From contig NZ_SLXK01000010.1 in the NCBI RefSeq assembly GCF_004341035.1, positions 53,289-117,288 of the forward strand: a stretch of DNA of 64,000 nucleotides, written 5' to 3'. Below, one piece after another: positions 51,929 to 60,065 of the stretch. Each line of letters begins with the position of its first letter. Position 1 is the stretch's first letter. Under the pieces are notes generated by a model. The model did no database searches and was not told the origin of the DNA. It saw only the letters and a program-made list of their open reading frames with translations. Both the position numbers and the translations under genes were made by a program. Source of the stretch: Scopulibacillus darangshiensis (lineage in GTDB: Bacteria > Bacillota > Bacilli > Bacillales > Sporolactobacillaceae).

Positions 51929-52009
51929 TTTACAATAGTATTTATATTATTGTATACTTGTAATACAACATACCTGAAAGCGCTTAATATAAGGGCTTTT
52001 TTCTTTTCC
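51929..52009 (+). promoter_or_regulatory. Promoter with cre site and immediate terminator
   Basis: TTTACA (51929-51934) and TATACT (51953-51958) with 18-base spacing form a promoter. TGAAAGCGCTTAAT (51975-51988) matches 12 of 14 positions of the CcpA cre consensus, about 10 bases past the expected start. The same bases join AAGGGCTTTTTTC (to about 52003) into a terminator-like hairpin. It precedes the decayed hydrolase. Confidence 0.55.
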
Positions 52010-52191
52010 TAGGTGTTGTTTGACTCTTTAGATCTCTCGGAAAGAAGGGATAAAACTGATCGTTGAAAGAAAAAAGGTATCTGAGTAAATATTTAATCGC
52101 ATTAAAAAGATGAAGAGGCAGTGCCCCTGCATGAGAAACGCAAAAAGCAAACTAGAAAAATATCAATCTACCACAATGGAGGTTTAACAAA

Positions 52192-52680
52192 ATATTTGAA
52201 AAAGAGATCCATTTCTATAGTGAAGGTAGCAAATTAGTTGGGACGTTGTATTTACCAGATGACCTGAAAGAAGGGGAAATACGTCCAGCCATCATACCGA
52301 ATTCCGGGTATAACGGGCTGTCTGAACAAGTTGAAGATATCAATAGTGCCATCACCTTTTTGCAGCTCCAAGAAAATGTCGACCATAATCGGATTGGCCT
52401 GCTTGGTTGGGGAATGGGAGCATCCAACGTCATTCAAGTGGCAGCAAAAAAATAAACGCGTATCAGCGGCGGCGGCTTCTACAATGGTGAACGCTGGTTA
52501 AAATCCATTCATACATACAAAGAATGGCGTGATATTTTGGAAGCATTGGAGGAGGATCGCATCCACCGTGTAACCAAGGGGCTGGAAGACAAGGCAAGGA
52601 CGATTCATTTGGTAGACTTGCTTTATGAAGCGCGGCCTAAAAAGGAAATAGCTTTCCTAACACTAAAGGACGACTTATGA
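52192..52680 (+). pseudogene. Alpha/beta hydrolase, decayed (start lost, stop and deletions)
   Basis: A ribosome site GGAGG (52178-52183) is followed at normal spacing by ATA (52192) where ATG is expected, then FEKEIHFYSEGSKLVGTLYLP, shown here only up to that point. The frame continues with PAIIPNSGYNG, EQVEDINSAITFLQ and the nucleophile-elbow region IGLLGWGMGASN, where the expected catalytic Ser in GxSxG is altered to GWGMG. TAA interrupts at 52453-52455, and the same frame then continues GGGFYNGERWLKSIHTYKEW to TGA 52680. Segments of the 300-residue family are missing. It resembles the dienelactone hydrolase/X-Pro peptidase-like family. Confidence 0.75.
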
Positions 52681-52701
52681 TCTCGCCAAAGGAGTTGGAA
52701 A

Positions 52702-54024
52702 ATGAAGAAACCTTCCTGTTCATATGTGTCTGACTTTATTCGAGGTGAGTCCCTTGACACTATTGGAAAAGGGACGCTGCAAGCATTGAAGGAAGCGTTA
52801 GCTGATATTATAGCCTGCACAATAGCTGGTTCATCATTAGCATCGTCTCGGATCACCTATTCTTTTTCTCGTAAACAATATGGAAGCGGTTCATGTTCGA
52901 TACTGGGGTTTCCCGAAAAATTAACTCCCGCCGGAGCAACGCTTGTCAATGCTACAATGGCTAATGCACTTGATATCGATGACGGTCACCGGCTGACGAA
53001 AGGGCATCCAGGTGCAGTCATTTTTCCGGCTGTATTAGCTGCTGCAGAAGAACGAGAGGCTACTGTGATAGATTTTTTAACAGCTCTGTTAATAGGTTAT
53101 GAAATCGGGATCCGAGCTGGCATTGCAGCGCATCATTTGCGGTCAGAATACCATTGTACCGGATCATGGGGGGTGCTCGGGGCCGCGGCGGGTGTTTCCA
53201 GGTTATTGAAGCTCACACCAGCAGCTATCGAAAATGCCCTTGGAATAGCAGAATATCATGCCACATACTCACCGATGATGCGCTGCATTGCCTACCCATC
53301 CATGGTGAAAGATGCTATTGGATGGGGGAGTATGACGGGTATCAGTTCTGCATATTTAGCTGAAGAAGGATTTAGCGGTATCCCGTCTTTGTTTACCTTC
53401 AAGGAATCAAATCCGTTCATACAAGACCTTGGCAACCGTTATCGAATCAGGGAGTTGTATTATAAACCATTTGCCTGCTGCCGCTGGGCACAGCCAGCTG
53501 TCCAATGTATCGAAACACTTGTTAAAGAGTACAAAACATTGAGTCCAGATAAAATCGATCGGATCACCATATATACATTTAGAAAATCCGCTGATTTATC
53601 AACTGAAATCCCTAAGACCACTGAAGAAGCCCAGTATAATTTAACCTTTCCGATCGCAGCCTTTCTCGTTTTCGGAGCAGTGGGGCCAAAGCAAGTGACA
53701 GAGGAACTTGGCAACCGTGACGTTCTAAAGATGATGGAAAAAATTGAAGTGAAGGTTGATCCGGATTTAGAAAAACACTTTCCCGAGAAGGCACTAAGCC
53801 GTGTTGAATTGGAAACCATTGATGGCAGAAAGGCAGAATCCCCGATCATTCAAGCAAAAGGTGATTTTGACTATCCTTTAACTTTAGAAGAAAAGCAAGC
53901 TAAGTTTATTCAGTTGACTGCACCTTCAATGGGTAGTAAGAAAGCTAGAAAGCTTTATAAAATGATTAGCGAGATTGAAAAGGCCGATAACCTTCAAGCG
54001 TTCATAAAAGAAATGGAAGAATGA
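52702..54024 (+). CDS. MmgE/PrpD family protein
   Basis: 440 residues, normal length. ANALDIDDGHRLTKGHPGAVI (His/Asp-rich active-site loop), TGSWGVLGAAAGVSRLL, IAYPSMVKDAIGWGS and KPFACCRWAQPAVQCIE match the PrpD fold. The family includes 2-methylcitrate dehydratase and cis-aconitate decarboxylase and also many members of unknown substrate. RBS AAAGGAGTTGG precedes ATG. No methylcitrate synthase or lyase is near. Neighbouring genes for a quaternary-amine-type importer suggest a role in breakdown of an imported compound, which is speculative. Confidence 0.9.
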   Translation: MKKPSCSYVSDFIRGESLDTIGKGTLQALKEALADIIACTIAGSSLASSRITYSFSRKQYGSGSCSILGFPEKLTPAGATLVNATMANALDIDDGHRLTKGHPGAVIFPAVLAAAEEREATVIDFLTALLIGYEIGIRAGIAAHHLRSEYHCTGSWGVLGAAAGVSRLLKLTPAAIENALGIAEYHATYSPMMRCIAYPSMVKDAIGWGSMTGISSAYLAEEGFSGIPSLFTFKESNPFIQDLGNRYRIRELYYKPFACCRWAQPAVQCIETLVKEYKTLSPDKIDRITIYTFRKSADLSTEIPKTTEEAQYNLTFPIAAFLVFGAVGPKQVTEELGNRDVLKMMEKIEVKVDPDLEKHFPEKALSRVELETIDGRKAESPIIQAKGDFDYPLTLEEKQAKFIQLTAPSMGSKKARKLYKMISEIEKADNLQAFIKEMEE

Positions 54025-54094
54025 TCTTAAACCAAGGTTTTCTTCAAGTAATAGTTTGAATAATTATAATATTCGAAAAGGCAGGGGGAAGCTA

Positions 54095-54757
54095 TTGAAC
54101 TGGCTAAATGATTGGATCACTTATATCACCATTGATTTGTCCCATATTCTCAACTTGACGATGGAGCATGTTGAACTCGTTGGCTTATCCGCTATTGTCG
54201 CCATTGCGATCGGTGTGCCGCTTGGCATTTATTTAACGACAAATGAAGCTCTGGCTGGGACGGTCCTTCAAGCGACATCGATCATTATGACGATTCCGAG
54301 CATCGCTCTGTTTGGGATCATGATTCCGGTTTTTTCTCTAATCAATCAAGGGATAGGATTTGTACCGGCCTTCATCGCTTTAATTCTTTATTCACAGCTG
54401 CCGATCATCCGCAATACTTATACGGCGATAAAAAACGTCAATCCCGATCTCAAGGATGCTGCGATCGGGATCGGTATGAAACCTATTCAGAGACTGGTCC
54501 GAGTTGAAATCCCGAATGCCATCCCAATTATTATGGCGGGGGTCCGCACCTCCGTTGTCATGAATATCGGCATCGGTGCTATTGCATCCTTTATTGGTGC
54601 AGGGGGACTCGGCGTATTAATTAACCAAGGGATCACGAGAAGTGACGAAAAGCTTATTGTCACGGGGGCACTTGCAGTTTCCGTTTTAGCGATCATCGCC
54701 GATGCGATTCTTTGGATTGTCCAAAAATTATTGACGTCGCGCGGTTTAACTGATTAA
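54095..54757 (+). CDS. Osmoprotectant ABC transporter permease (OpuCB-like)
   Basis: 220 residues with five to six transmembrane segments. The permease signature lies in RLVRVEIPNAIPIIMAGVRTS followed by GAIASFIGAGGLGVLINQG, as in OpuC/ProW-type permeases for glycine betaine, carnitine or choline. TTG 54095 after GGGGGAAGC is preferred; the in-frame TTG at 54056 lacks a ribosome site. The gene order permease-ATPase-permease-binding protein differs from the B. subtilis opuC order, where the ATPase is first. Confidence 0.9.
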   Translation: MNWLNDWITYITIDLSHILNLTMEHVELVGLSAIVAIAIGVPLGIYLTTNEALAGTVLQATSIIMTIPSIALFGIMIPVFSLINQGIGFVPAFIALILYSQLPIIRNTYTAIKNVNPDLKDAAIGIGMKPIQRLVRVEIPNAIPIIMAGVRTSVVMNIGIGAIASFIGAGGLGVLINQGITRSDEKLIVTGALAVSVLAIIADAILWIVQKLLTSRGLTD

Positions 54758-54774
54758 TATTTGGAGGTGGAAAA

Positions 54775-55782
54775 ATGATTAAATTCGACCATGTGACAAA
54801 AATGTTCCAAGGCGGCGCTAAAGCTGTTGATGATGTCAATTTTACTGTTGAAGATGGTGACATTGTTGTTCTGCTTGGACCTTCGGGTTGCGGTAAGACA
54901 ACGCTGCTGCGTATGGTTAACCGGTTGGAATCGATCACAAGCGGTGATATTTCTATCGATAATAAAAGCATTAAAAGATTGAATGACATTGAACTTCGCA
55001 GGGCCATCGGTTATGTCATCCAAAGCAATGGATTGTTTCCCAATATGACCATTGAATCAAATGTGACGATAGTCCCACAGCTGCTTCGGTGGGATGCAAA
55101 GAAACGGCACAACCGTTATAAAGAGCTGATGCAATTAATTGGCCTTGATCCCGAGAAATATGCGAAACGCTATCCCCATGAATTATCGGGCGGCCAACAA
55201 CAGCGCGTCGGTGTCGCCAGGGCGCTTGCCGCCGATCCGCCGATTCTGTTAATGGACGAGCCTTTCGGCGCTCTCGACCCAATTATACGGGAAAAATTGC
55301 AGGATGAATTTCTTCAGATCCAGACCGAGGTGAAAAAGACGATCCTGTTTGTCAGCCATGATATTGATGAAGCCATCAAAATGGGTGATAAGATTGCTCT
55401 CCTACGTGATGGGAAAATCATGCAATATGATCGTCCGGCCGATTTGCTCACTCATCCAAAAAATGACTTCGTCTCCCAATTTATTGGGGAGGATCGGATG
55501 ATCAAAGGCTTAAGTTTGCATACGATCAAGGATTTACTGCGAGAAGTTGGCTTAGCTGAAATGCCTCATCAGCATTATGACGGAAAAACAGTTGCGGGTT
55601 CCCAGAATTTGCGGAATACACTGTCAATTCTAATGAATCAAGGGGCTGAACAGGTGATCGTGACAGATCATAATGAACAAGAAATCGGTGCTGTCACAAT
55701 TGACCTTATCCAAAGATATATCGCCAAGCAAATAAAAGGAAAAACTGACGCTTCCCTTCCCTTTGAAAGGGTGGTTCGATGA
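54775..55782 (+). CDS. Osmoprotectant ABC transporter ATP-binding protein (OpuCA-like)
   Basis: 335 residues. Walker A GPSGCGKTT, signature LSGGQQQRVGVARAL, Walker B ILLMDEPFGALD and the switch His in LFVSHDIDEA are intact. The C-terminal 90 residues hold a CBS-like element (SILMNQGAEQVIVTDHNEQE), which in OpuA/OpuC ATPases senses ionic strength or nucleotides; only about one repeat is evident, shorter than usual. RBS TTTGGAGGTGG precedes ATG. It powers uptake together with permeases 54095 and 55779. Confidence 0.93.
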   Translation: MIKFDHVTKMFQGGAKAVDDVNFTVEDGDIVVLLGPSGCGKTTLLRMVNRLESITSGDISIDNKSIKRLNDIELRRAIGYVIQSNGLFPNMTIESNVTIVPQLLRWDAKKRHNRYKELMQLIGLDPEKYAKRYPHELSGGQQQRVGVARALAADPPILLMDEPFGALDPIIREKLQDEFLQIQTEVKKTILFVSHDIDEAIKMGDKIALLRDGKIMQYDRPADLLTHPKNDFVSQFIGEDRMIKGLSLHTIKDLLREVGLAEMPHQHYDGKTVAGSQNLRNTLSILMNQGAEQVIVTDHNEQEIGAVTIDLIQRYIAKQIKGKTDASLPFERVVR

Positions 55783-56519
55783 GCCGCAAGAAACTGATTA
55801 CGAATGTCGTCAGGTATGTGCTTTACGCTTTGATGGTCTTATTCTTCATCTGGGCATTGCAGCATCACTATTTGGCTAGTATTTTTACAGAGTCCGATAA
55901 GTTCTTCGTCATGCTGAAGCAGCATCTTAAACTTGTTGTTGTGTCGTCCTTTTTAGCCATTATTATCGCTGTTCCTGCGGGGATCATCGTGACTAGGAAA
56001 AGTTTCAAAAAGGCCGAGTGGCTGGTGTCAAATGTTGCCAACCTTGGGCAAACGATTCCGAGCATTGCTGTTTTAGCGCTGATGATGGGGGTATTAGGAC
56101 TCGGGTTTAAAACAGCGATATTTGCTTTATTTATCTACTCGCTTCTTCCTATATACCGCAACACGGTTGCCGGCATCAATTCAGTGAATGATAAGCTGAT
56201 TGATGCTGCGAAAGGGATGGGTTTTAAACCTTATCAGATTCTGTTCAGAATCGAGTTGCCAAATGCGGCTTATTCTATTATTGCCGGTGCTCGGACGGCG
56301 ATTGTTTTAAACATTGGAACAGCAGCCCTCGCATTTTTAATCGGAGGCGGCGGGTTTGGGACCTGGATTTTCACTGGCATTTCACTGTTTAACAATGATC
56401 TTCTTTTGTCAGGAGCCGTTCCTGTTATTTTACTTGCCATTATGGCGGATTACTTGCTTCGTTTATTGGAATATCTCCTTGTACCTAAGGGTGTAAGACG
56501 CTCTGCAAAAACATCATAA
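55779..56519 (+). CDS. Osmoprotectant ABC transporter permease (OpuCD-like)
   Basis: 246 residues, about six transmembrane segments. It overlaps the ATPase stop by 4 bases. ILFRIELPNAAYSIIAGARTA and GTAALAFLIGGGGFGTWIFTG are the conserved permease loop and following helix. It is a paralogue of the 54095 product. With that subunit it probably forms the heterodimeric channel. Confidence 0.92.
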   Translation: MSRKKLITNVVRYVLYALMVLFFIWALQHHYLASIFTESDKFFVMLKQHLKLVVVSSFLAIIIAVPAGIIVTRKSFKKAEWLVSNVANLGQTIPSIAVLALMMGVLGLGFKTAIFALFIYSLLPIYRNTVAGINSVNDKLIDAAKGMGFKPYQILFRIELPNAAYSIIAGARTAIVLNIGTAALAFLIGGGGFGTWIFTGISLFNNDLLLSGAVPVILLAIMADYLLRLLEYLLVPKGVRRSAKTS

Positions 56520-56532
56520 GGGGGGTATTTAA

Positions 56533-57435
56533 ATGAAAAGGTTATTGAAAATCTCAATATTTATTGTCAGCATATGTGTGTTATCAGCCTGTTCATCATC
56601 CGGCGGCAAACATGTCACAATCGGCGCCAAGGATTTCACCGAGCAGTTTATCCTGTCTAAGATGGCGGTTTTCCTGCTTGAAGACCACGGTTTTAAGGTT
56701 GATGAAATGGACAACCTGGGAAGCAGCGTTCTTCGAAAGACGATGGAGACAGGTCAGATTGACATGATGTGGGAATATACCGGGACAGCACTCACCACGT
56801 ATTTAAAGCAAGATCCCATTTCTAATCCGGATAAATCCTTTCAGAAAGTGAAAAAGATGGATGCAAAGCAAAATGATATCGCTTGGATGAATAAATCTAA
56901 CGTAAATAATACGTATTGTCTATTGATGGACAAAAAAGAAGCGAGAAAACTTGGGATAAAAACAATCAGTGATCTGGCCGATTATATCAATAAACACCCA
57001 GGGAAAATGACAATGGGCACAGATGCTGAATTCGGCAGCCGTGCCGATGGGTTAAAAGGCGTAGAAACAAAATATGGTTTTCAATTTGGAGCTAAGCAGA
57101 TTAAACAAATGCAGATCGGTTTGTATTATAAAGCGCTGCACAATGGTGCTGTAGATGTTGTTGCTGGATTCCAAACCGATTCAGGCATCAAAAAATATAA
57201 TCTTCTCGTATTAAAAGACGATAAGAAATTTTTCCCGGTGTATGATGCTGCGCTTTCCGTCGACGCCGACATTTATAAAAAATATCCAGAAATCAAAAAG
57301 ATTACAAAACCGCTCGCTGAAAAGTTAAACAGTGATGTGATGCGCGAGTTAAATTATAAGGTGGATGTCGAAGGAAAGAACGTATCTGTCGTCGCCCATA
57401 ATTGGCTTGTTAAAAATGGGTTATTAGAAAAGTAA
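56533..57435 (+). CDS. Osmoprotectant-binding lipoprotein (OpuCC-like)
   Basis: 300 residues. The signal peptide ends with the lipobox LSAC (about Cys21), so it is a membrane-anchored external binding protein. VTIGAKDFTEQFILSKM and GQIDMMWEYTGTALTTYL match the quaternary-amine-binding family (OpuAC_like/OsmoX), and FQTDSGIKKYNLLVLKDD lies in the second lobe. It likely binds glycine betaine, choline, carnitine or a similar compound. RBS AAGGGGGGT precedes ATG. A terminator follows at 57447-57476. Confidence 0.92.
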   Translation: MKRLLKISIFIVSICVLSACSSSGGKHVTIGAKDFTEQFILSKMAVFLLEDHGFKVDEMDNLGSSVLRKTMETGQIDMMWEYTGTALTTYLKQDPISNPDKSFQKVKKMDAKQNDIAWMNKSNVNNTYCLLMDKKEARKLGIKTISDLADYINKHPGKMTMGTDAEFGSRADGLKGVETKYGFQFGAKQIKQMQIGLYYKALHNGAVDVVAGFQTDSGIKKYNLLVLKDDKKFFPVYDAALSVDADIYKKYPEIKKITKPLAEKLNSDVMRELNYKVDVEGKNVSVVAHNWLVKNGLLEK

Positions 57436-57446
57436 ATACATGAATG

Positions 57447-57476
57447 AAAAATACGATTGGCAGGCATCGTATTTTT
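57447..57476 (+). terminator. Rho-independent terminator of the osmoprotectant operon
   Basis: AAAATACGAT (57447-57456) pairs perfectly with ATCGTATTTT (57465-57474), followed by further T residues. Confidence 0.85.
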
Positions 57477-57629
57477 CGTTTTTCCGAAAAGTTAGGGGCA
57501 ATAGAACAATCAAGCGGATCGAGCCTTTTAAAACTGCCGTACCGAGGCGTCCTGTCATTAGCATTTGCCATTTACCCCATTCCCTCGCATATAATAATTA
57601 TAAGAAAAGAAAGTGAAAGGCGGTATAAT

Positions 57630-58280
57630 ATGTACTATTCTTATGCGGAACAGCACAGGCAAGATTCTCCACGGGTTATGACTGCTAATGGCGAGGCGAG
57701 CCTCTTGGTTAAGCCGGACATAGTCAGTATACAATTAGAGGTAATGACGGAAAACAAATCGTTAAGCCAAGCCCAGCAGGAAAATGCCTATAAAATGAAT
57801 CGTGTGATTCAATCGCTGTTACAAGCGGGAATTCCGGGAGAAAATATCCAAACATCTGCTTATAATATAACTCCCAAATATGATTATATCGATGGGAAGC
57901 AGGTGTTCAGGGGTTATGAGGTAACCAACACGATCACAGTTAAAATGAAAGATATCGATCAAACCGGCCGGATCATTGATCTTGCCGTTAATAATGGTGT
58001 CAATCACGTGTCCAATATCCAATTTACGATTGATAATCAGCAAGAAATCTACCAGCAGGCGCTAAGCAACGCTTTAAAAAATGCCTTGGCGAAGGCGCAG
58101 ACAATCGCCAATACTTTAAACGTAAATCTTGATGCCGCGCCTATAAAAGTTGTCGAAAAATCCAGTGAACCACCGCATACCTTTCAAACATTTACCGCAG
58201 CGGAAAGCACTGGCACAACCCCTATTGAACCAGGGCAAATTATGATTCGCGCCAGTGTGGAAGCACAGTTCCGCTATTGA
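57630..58280 (+). CDS. SIMPL-domain protein (DUF541)
   Basis: 216 residues without a signal peptide. PRVMTANGEASLLVKPDIVSI at the start and EPGQIMIRASVEAQFRY at the end are the family's typical edges; LGV-like helices lie between. The frame is open from 57444, but ATG 57630 has GAAAGGCGG upstream and gives the family's length. DUF541 proteins form multimers and are linked to stress resistance, but their activity is not established. It has its own terminator at 58330-58364. Confidence 0.85.
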   Translation: MYYSYAEQHRQDSPRVMTANGEASLLVKPDIVSIQLEVMTENKSLSQAQQENAYKMNRVIQSLLQAGIPGENIQTSAYNITPKYDYIDGKQVFRGYEVTNTITVKMKDIDQTGRIIDLAVNNGVNHVSNIQFTIDNQQEIYQQALSNALKNALAKAQTIANTLNVNLDAAPIKVVEKSSEPPHTFQTFTAAESTGTTPIEPGQIMIRASVEAQFRY

Positions 58281-58329
58281 CGGCCGGCATGCGCCTGTTA
58301 CCAAAGAATACTATAATGACTTCACCACA

Positions 58330-58364
58330 AGCGTCCATATAAAGAAATGGGCGTTATTTTTTTG
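58330..58364 (+). terminator. Terminator after the SIMPL gene
   Basis: AGCGTCCAT (58330-58338) pairs with ATGGGCGTT (58347-58355) with G-U pairs, followed by ATTTTTTTT. Confidence 0.7.
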
Positions 58365-58406
58365 TGAGGACGCAAAAATCCCAGTGAGGACCAGGGGATA
58401 GAAGAG

Positions 58407-58568
58407 ATGGTAAAAGAAGTGAAGCCAACCATACATGACATGGGTGCAGCTTTGCTTCTTTTTTATTTTGCTAGGCGAAAGAATAGCATTGGCCGAAGAG
58501 TGTTAACCCATTGTTGTGGATTAGAAGGGTTAAAGTCCCAATTACTTGTTGATCAATTAATAAAGTAA
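58407..58568 (+). CDS. Possible small protein (53 residues)
   Basis: ATG 58407 behind a weak GAAGAG opens a 53-codon frame: basic, with a short hydrophobic stretch GAALLLFYFARRKN and two adjacent Cys (THCCGLEG). Its TAA lies inside the left arm of the 17-bp terminator shared with the convergent reductase gene, as expected for a real gene end. No family is recognised. The 315-base gap 58281-58595 holds nothing else apart from the terminators. Confidence 0.35.
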   Translation: MVKEVKPTIHDMGAALLLFYFARRKNSIGRRVLTHCCGLEGLKSQLLVDQLIK

Positions 58569-58600
58569 ATACTTAGGGGCTTTGCCCCTAAGTATTTACT
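58564..58600. terminator. Perfect 17-bp bidirectional terminator
   Basis: AGTAAATACTTAGGGGC (58564-58580) and its complement (58584-58600) enclose TTT. The stop codon of the minus-strand reductase is in the right arm and that of the small frame at 58407 in the left arm. Confidence 0.8.
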
Positions 58601-59228
58601 CCGCTTCACCAACCACGGTAAATCTCTCGTTAAGGTGACTAGGATTTTCGATTTCATCGGCCACAGCTGCCGCGAAGTCGGCGTAACTGATATAGCTTTC
58701 ACCTTTAGCATTCACAAGCAAATTGTCTTTTCCTGTTTGATAAGAACCTGTTTTTGGGCCATTAGGATCAAAAACAGCCGAGGGACTAATGAAGGTCCAA
58801 GTCAGACCCTGAGATGCCTGCAACTCTTGAAGATTTCTTGCTTGGCCTCTAGCGGTTGGTTTAAATTGATCAGGGAAATCCGGTGTATCGATAACCCGAG
58901 TGTTTTCATCAACATATAGGCTCCCTGCTCCGCCGACGATAATGACTCTTGTGTCTGTGCCTTTTAATGCTTCGATTAACGCATGTCCGGCTGTAACGTG
59001 TGGTTCTTCTTCACCTAATGGAGCCCCGAACGCATTAACTACAACGTCGTAGGGCTTGAGATCCCCTGATGAAAGGTCATAGATATCCTTCTCTATAACC
59101 CCCACATTTTGATCCGTTATTTTTGCAGCATGTCTTACGATAGCTGTGGCTTCATGCCCCCGCTTTTCAGCCTCTTTTAGAATAAGGTTACCTGCCTTAC
59201 CGCTTGCTCCAATAACAGCTATTTTCAT
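58596..59228 (-). CDS. NAD(P)-dependent reductase (YwnB-like, atypical SDR)
   Basis: 210 residues. The N-terminal KIAVIGASGKAGNLILKEA is the NAD(P)-binding Rossmann loop (GxxGxxG), and VIIVGGAGSLY and TWTFISPSAVFDP fit the NmrA/YwnB-type atypical short-chain dehydrogenases. It probably reduces a quinone or reactive carbonyl, or senses NAD(P). RBS GAGGAGGAATGACAA precedes ATG. It lies 65 bases behind an Rrf2 regulator, as in B. subtilis ywnA-ywnB, and its own operator is at 59251-59271. Confidence 0.88.
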   Translation of the reverse strand: MKIAVIGASGKAGNLILKEAEKRGHEATAIVRHAAKITDQNVGVIEKDIYDLSSGDLKPYDVVVNAFGAPLGEEEPHVTAGHALIEALKGTDTRVIIVGGAGSLYVDENTRVIDTPDFPDQFKPTARGQARNLQELQASQGLTWTFISPSAVFDPNGPKTGSYQTGKDNLLVNAKGESYISYADFAAAVADEIENPSHLNERFTVVGEAE

Positions 59229-59250
59229 TTGTCATTCCTCCTCAAAAGTT

Positions 59251-59271
59251 TTGTAACAATAAAAGTTACAA
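59251..59271. promoter_or_regulatory. Rrf2 operator in front of the reductase gene
   Basis: TTGTAAC-N7-GTTACAA inverted repeat, the same TGTAAC-N7-GTTACA core as at 59723-59743. Confidence 0.75.
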
Positions 59272-59293
59272 TCAGGCGGTGAAAAAATCTCTT

Positions 59294-59707
59294 TTATTCA
59301 AAGAGATGGTCTAATATGTTTTGAAGTGTTTGGTTGGCCAATTCCTCTTCTATCGTCTCCTGAACCTTATGGAACGTTGCATCCAAAGTAGACTGTATGT
59401 TCGCTCCCACTTCACAGTCGGGATTGGGATTCTGATGTATTGAAAAAACAGACTCCCGGTATCCTTGTATTGCTTTATAAATGTCCAATAAAGAAATATC
59501 AGAAGGAGACCGCGTCAATTTGATCCCGGGAATGCCTGGTTGTGAAGTCAAAAGACCGGCTTTTTTCAGTTCACTTGTAAGCCGCCGGATAACGACCGAG
59601 TTCGTTTGAACACTGCCAGCTATGAATTCGGATGTTAACTGATCACGCGGATTTAAGGCAGCCAATGAGAGAATATGAATGGATACAGCCAAACGATTAT
59701 TTTTCAT
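59294..59707 (-). CDS. Rrf2-family transcriptional regulator (YwnA-like)
   Basis: 137 residues. The winged HTH covers about residues 5-65 (LTSEFIAGSVQTNSVVIRRL then LLTSQPG), followed by the long dimer helix TLDATFHKVQETIEEELAN. Only one Cys (NPDCEV) is present, so unlike IscR or NsrR it cannot hold an iron-sulfur cluster by three Cys; YwnA-type members lack it too. It probably represses itself and the reductase gene through the paired operators. The start is ATG 59707; the ribosome site (GAACAGGT on the minus strand) is modest. Confidence 0.9.
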   Translation of the reverse strand: MKNNRLAVSIHILSLAALNPRDQLTSEFIAGSVQTNSVVIRRLTSELKKAGLLTSQPGIPGIKLTRSPSDISLLDIYKAIQGYRESVFSIHQNPNPDCEVGANIQSTLDATFHKVQETIEEELANQTLQNILDHLFE

Positions 59708-59722
59708 ACCTGTTCACCACCG

Positions 59723-59743
59723 ATGTAACAATTATAGTTACAT
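59723..59743. promoter_or_regulatory. Rrf2 operator in front of the regulator gene
   Basis: Perfect inverted repeat ATGTAAC-AATTATA-GTTACAT just upstream of the Rrf2 start, suited to autorepression. Confidence 0.8.
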
Positions 59744-59829
59744 TTCGAAATCATGTCAAGTTCGGTACTGTTCCTTAATAAAGTATCCCATAAAACAACT
59801 TTATATCCTTTCACGTCCGTTTGTGAAAT

Positions 59830-59940
59830 GAGAGGAGGCGCTATAAAATGTGACAGGCGCATTTTATCAACCATTTTAAAAGCTTGTACGGCATGACGCC
59901 AAATCAAATTTTCACGGCAAAATCATGGACATTTTCTGGG
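59830..59940 (+). pseudogene. C-terminal relic of an AraC-type regulator
   Basis: From 59854 one frame reads QAHFINHFKSLYGMTPNQIF, the second HTH and end of an AraC-family regulator. The usual preceding residues Tyr/Cys-Asp appear only if one C is added at 59854, so a 1-base deletion breaks the frame. Nothing of the N-terminal domain was found. No intact gene is present in 59744-60065. Confidence 0.6.
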
Positions 59941-60042
59941 TTCATAATCCAGTATCATTTGTTTTTTCTACATAATAACATTTTAATGAAATAAATATAG
60001 AATAGTCTTTGTTTTCGTGGCTATAAGAAAGGATAACTATCT

Positions 60043-60059
60043 AAGCCCAAAGGGGGGCT
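60043..60059 (+). promoter_or_regulatory. Hairpin covering the ribosome site of the hydroxylase operon
   Basis: AGCCC (60044-60048) can pair with GGGCT (60055-60059), burying part of the AAAGGGGGG ribosome site before ATG 60066. It may moderate translation. The stem is short. Confidence 0.3.
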
Positions 60060-60065
60060 ATTATA

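Noticed and set aside
59704..59907. 67-codon minus-strand frame
   Set aside because: It covers the Rrf2 operator and lies antisense to the AraC relic; it has no ribosome site or family resemblance.
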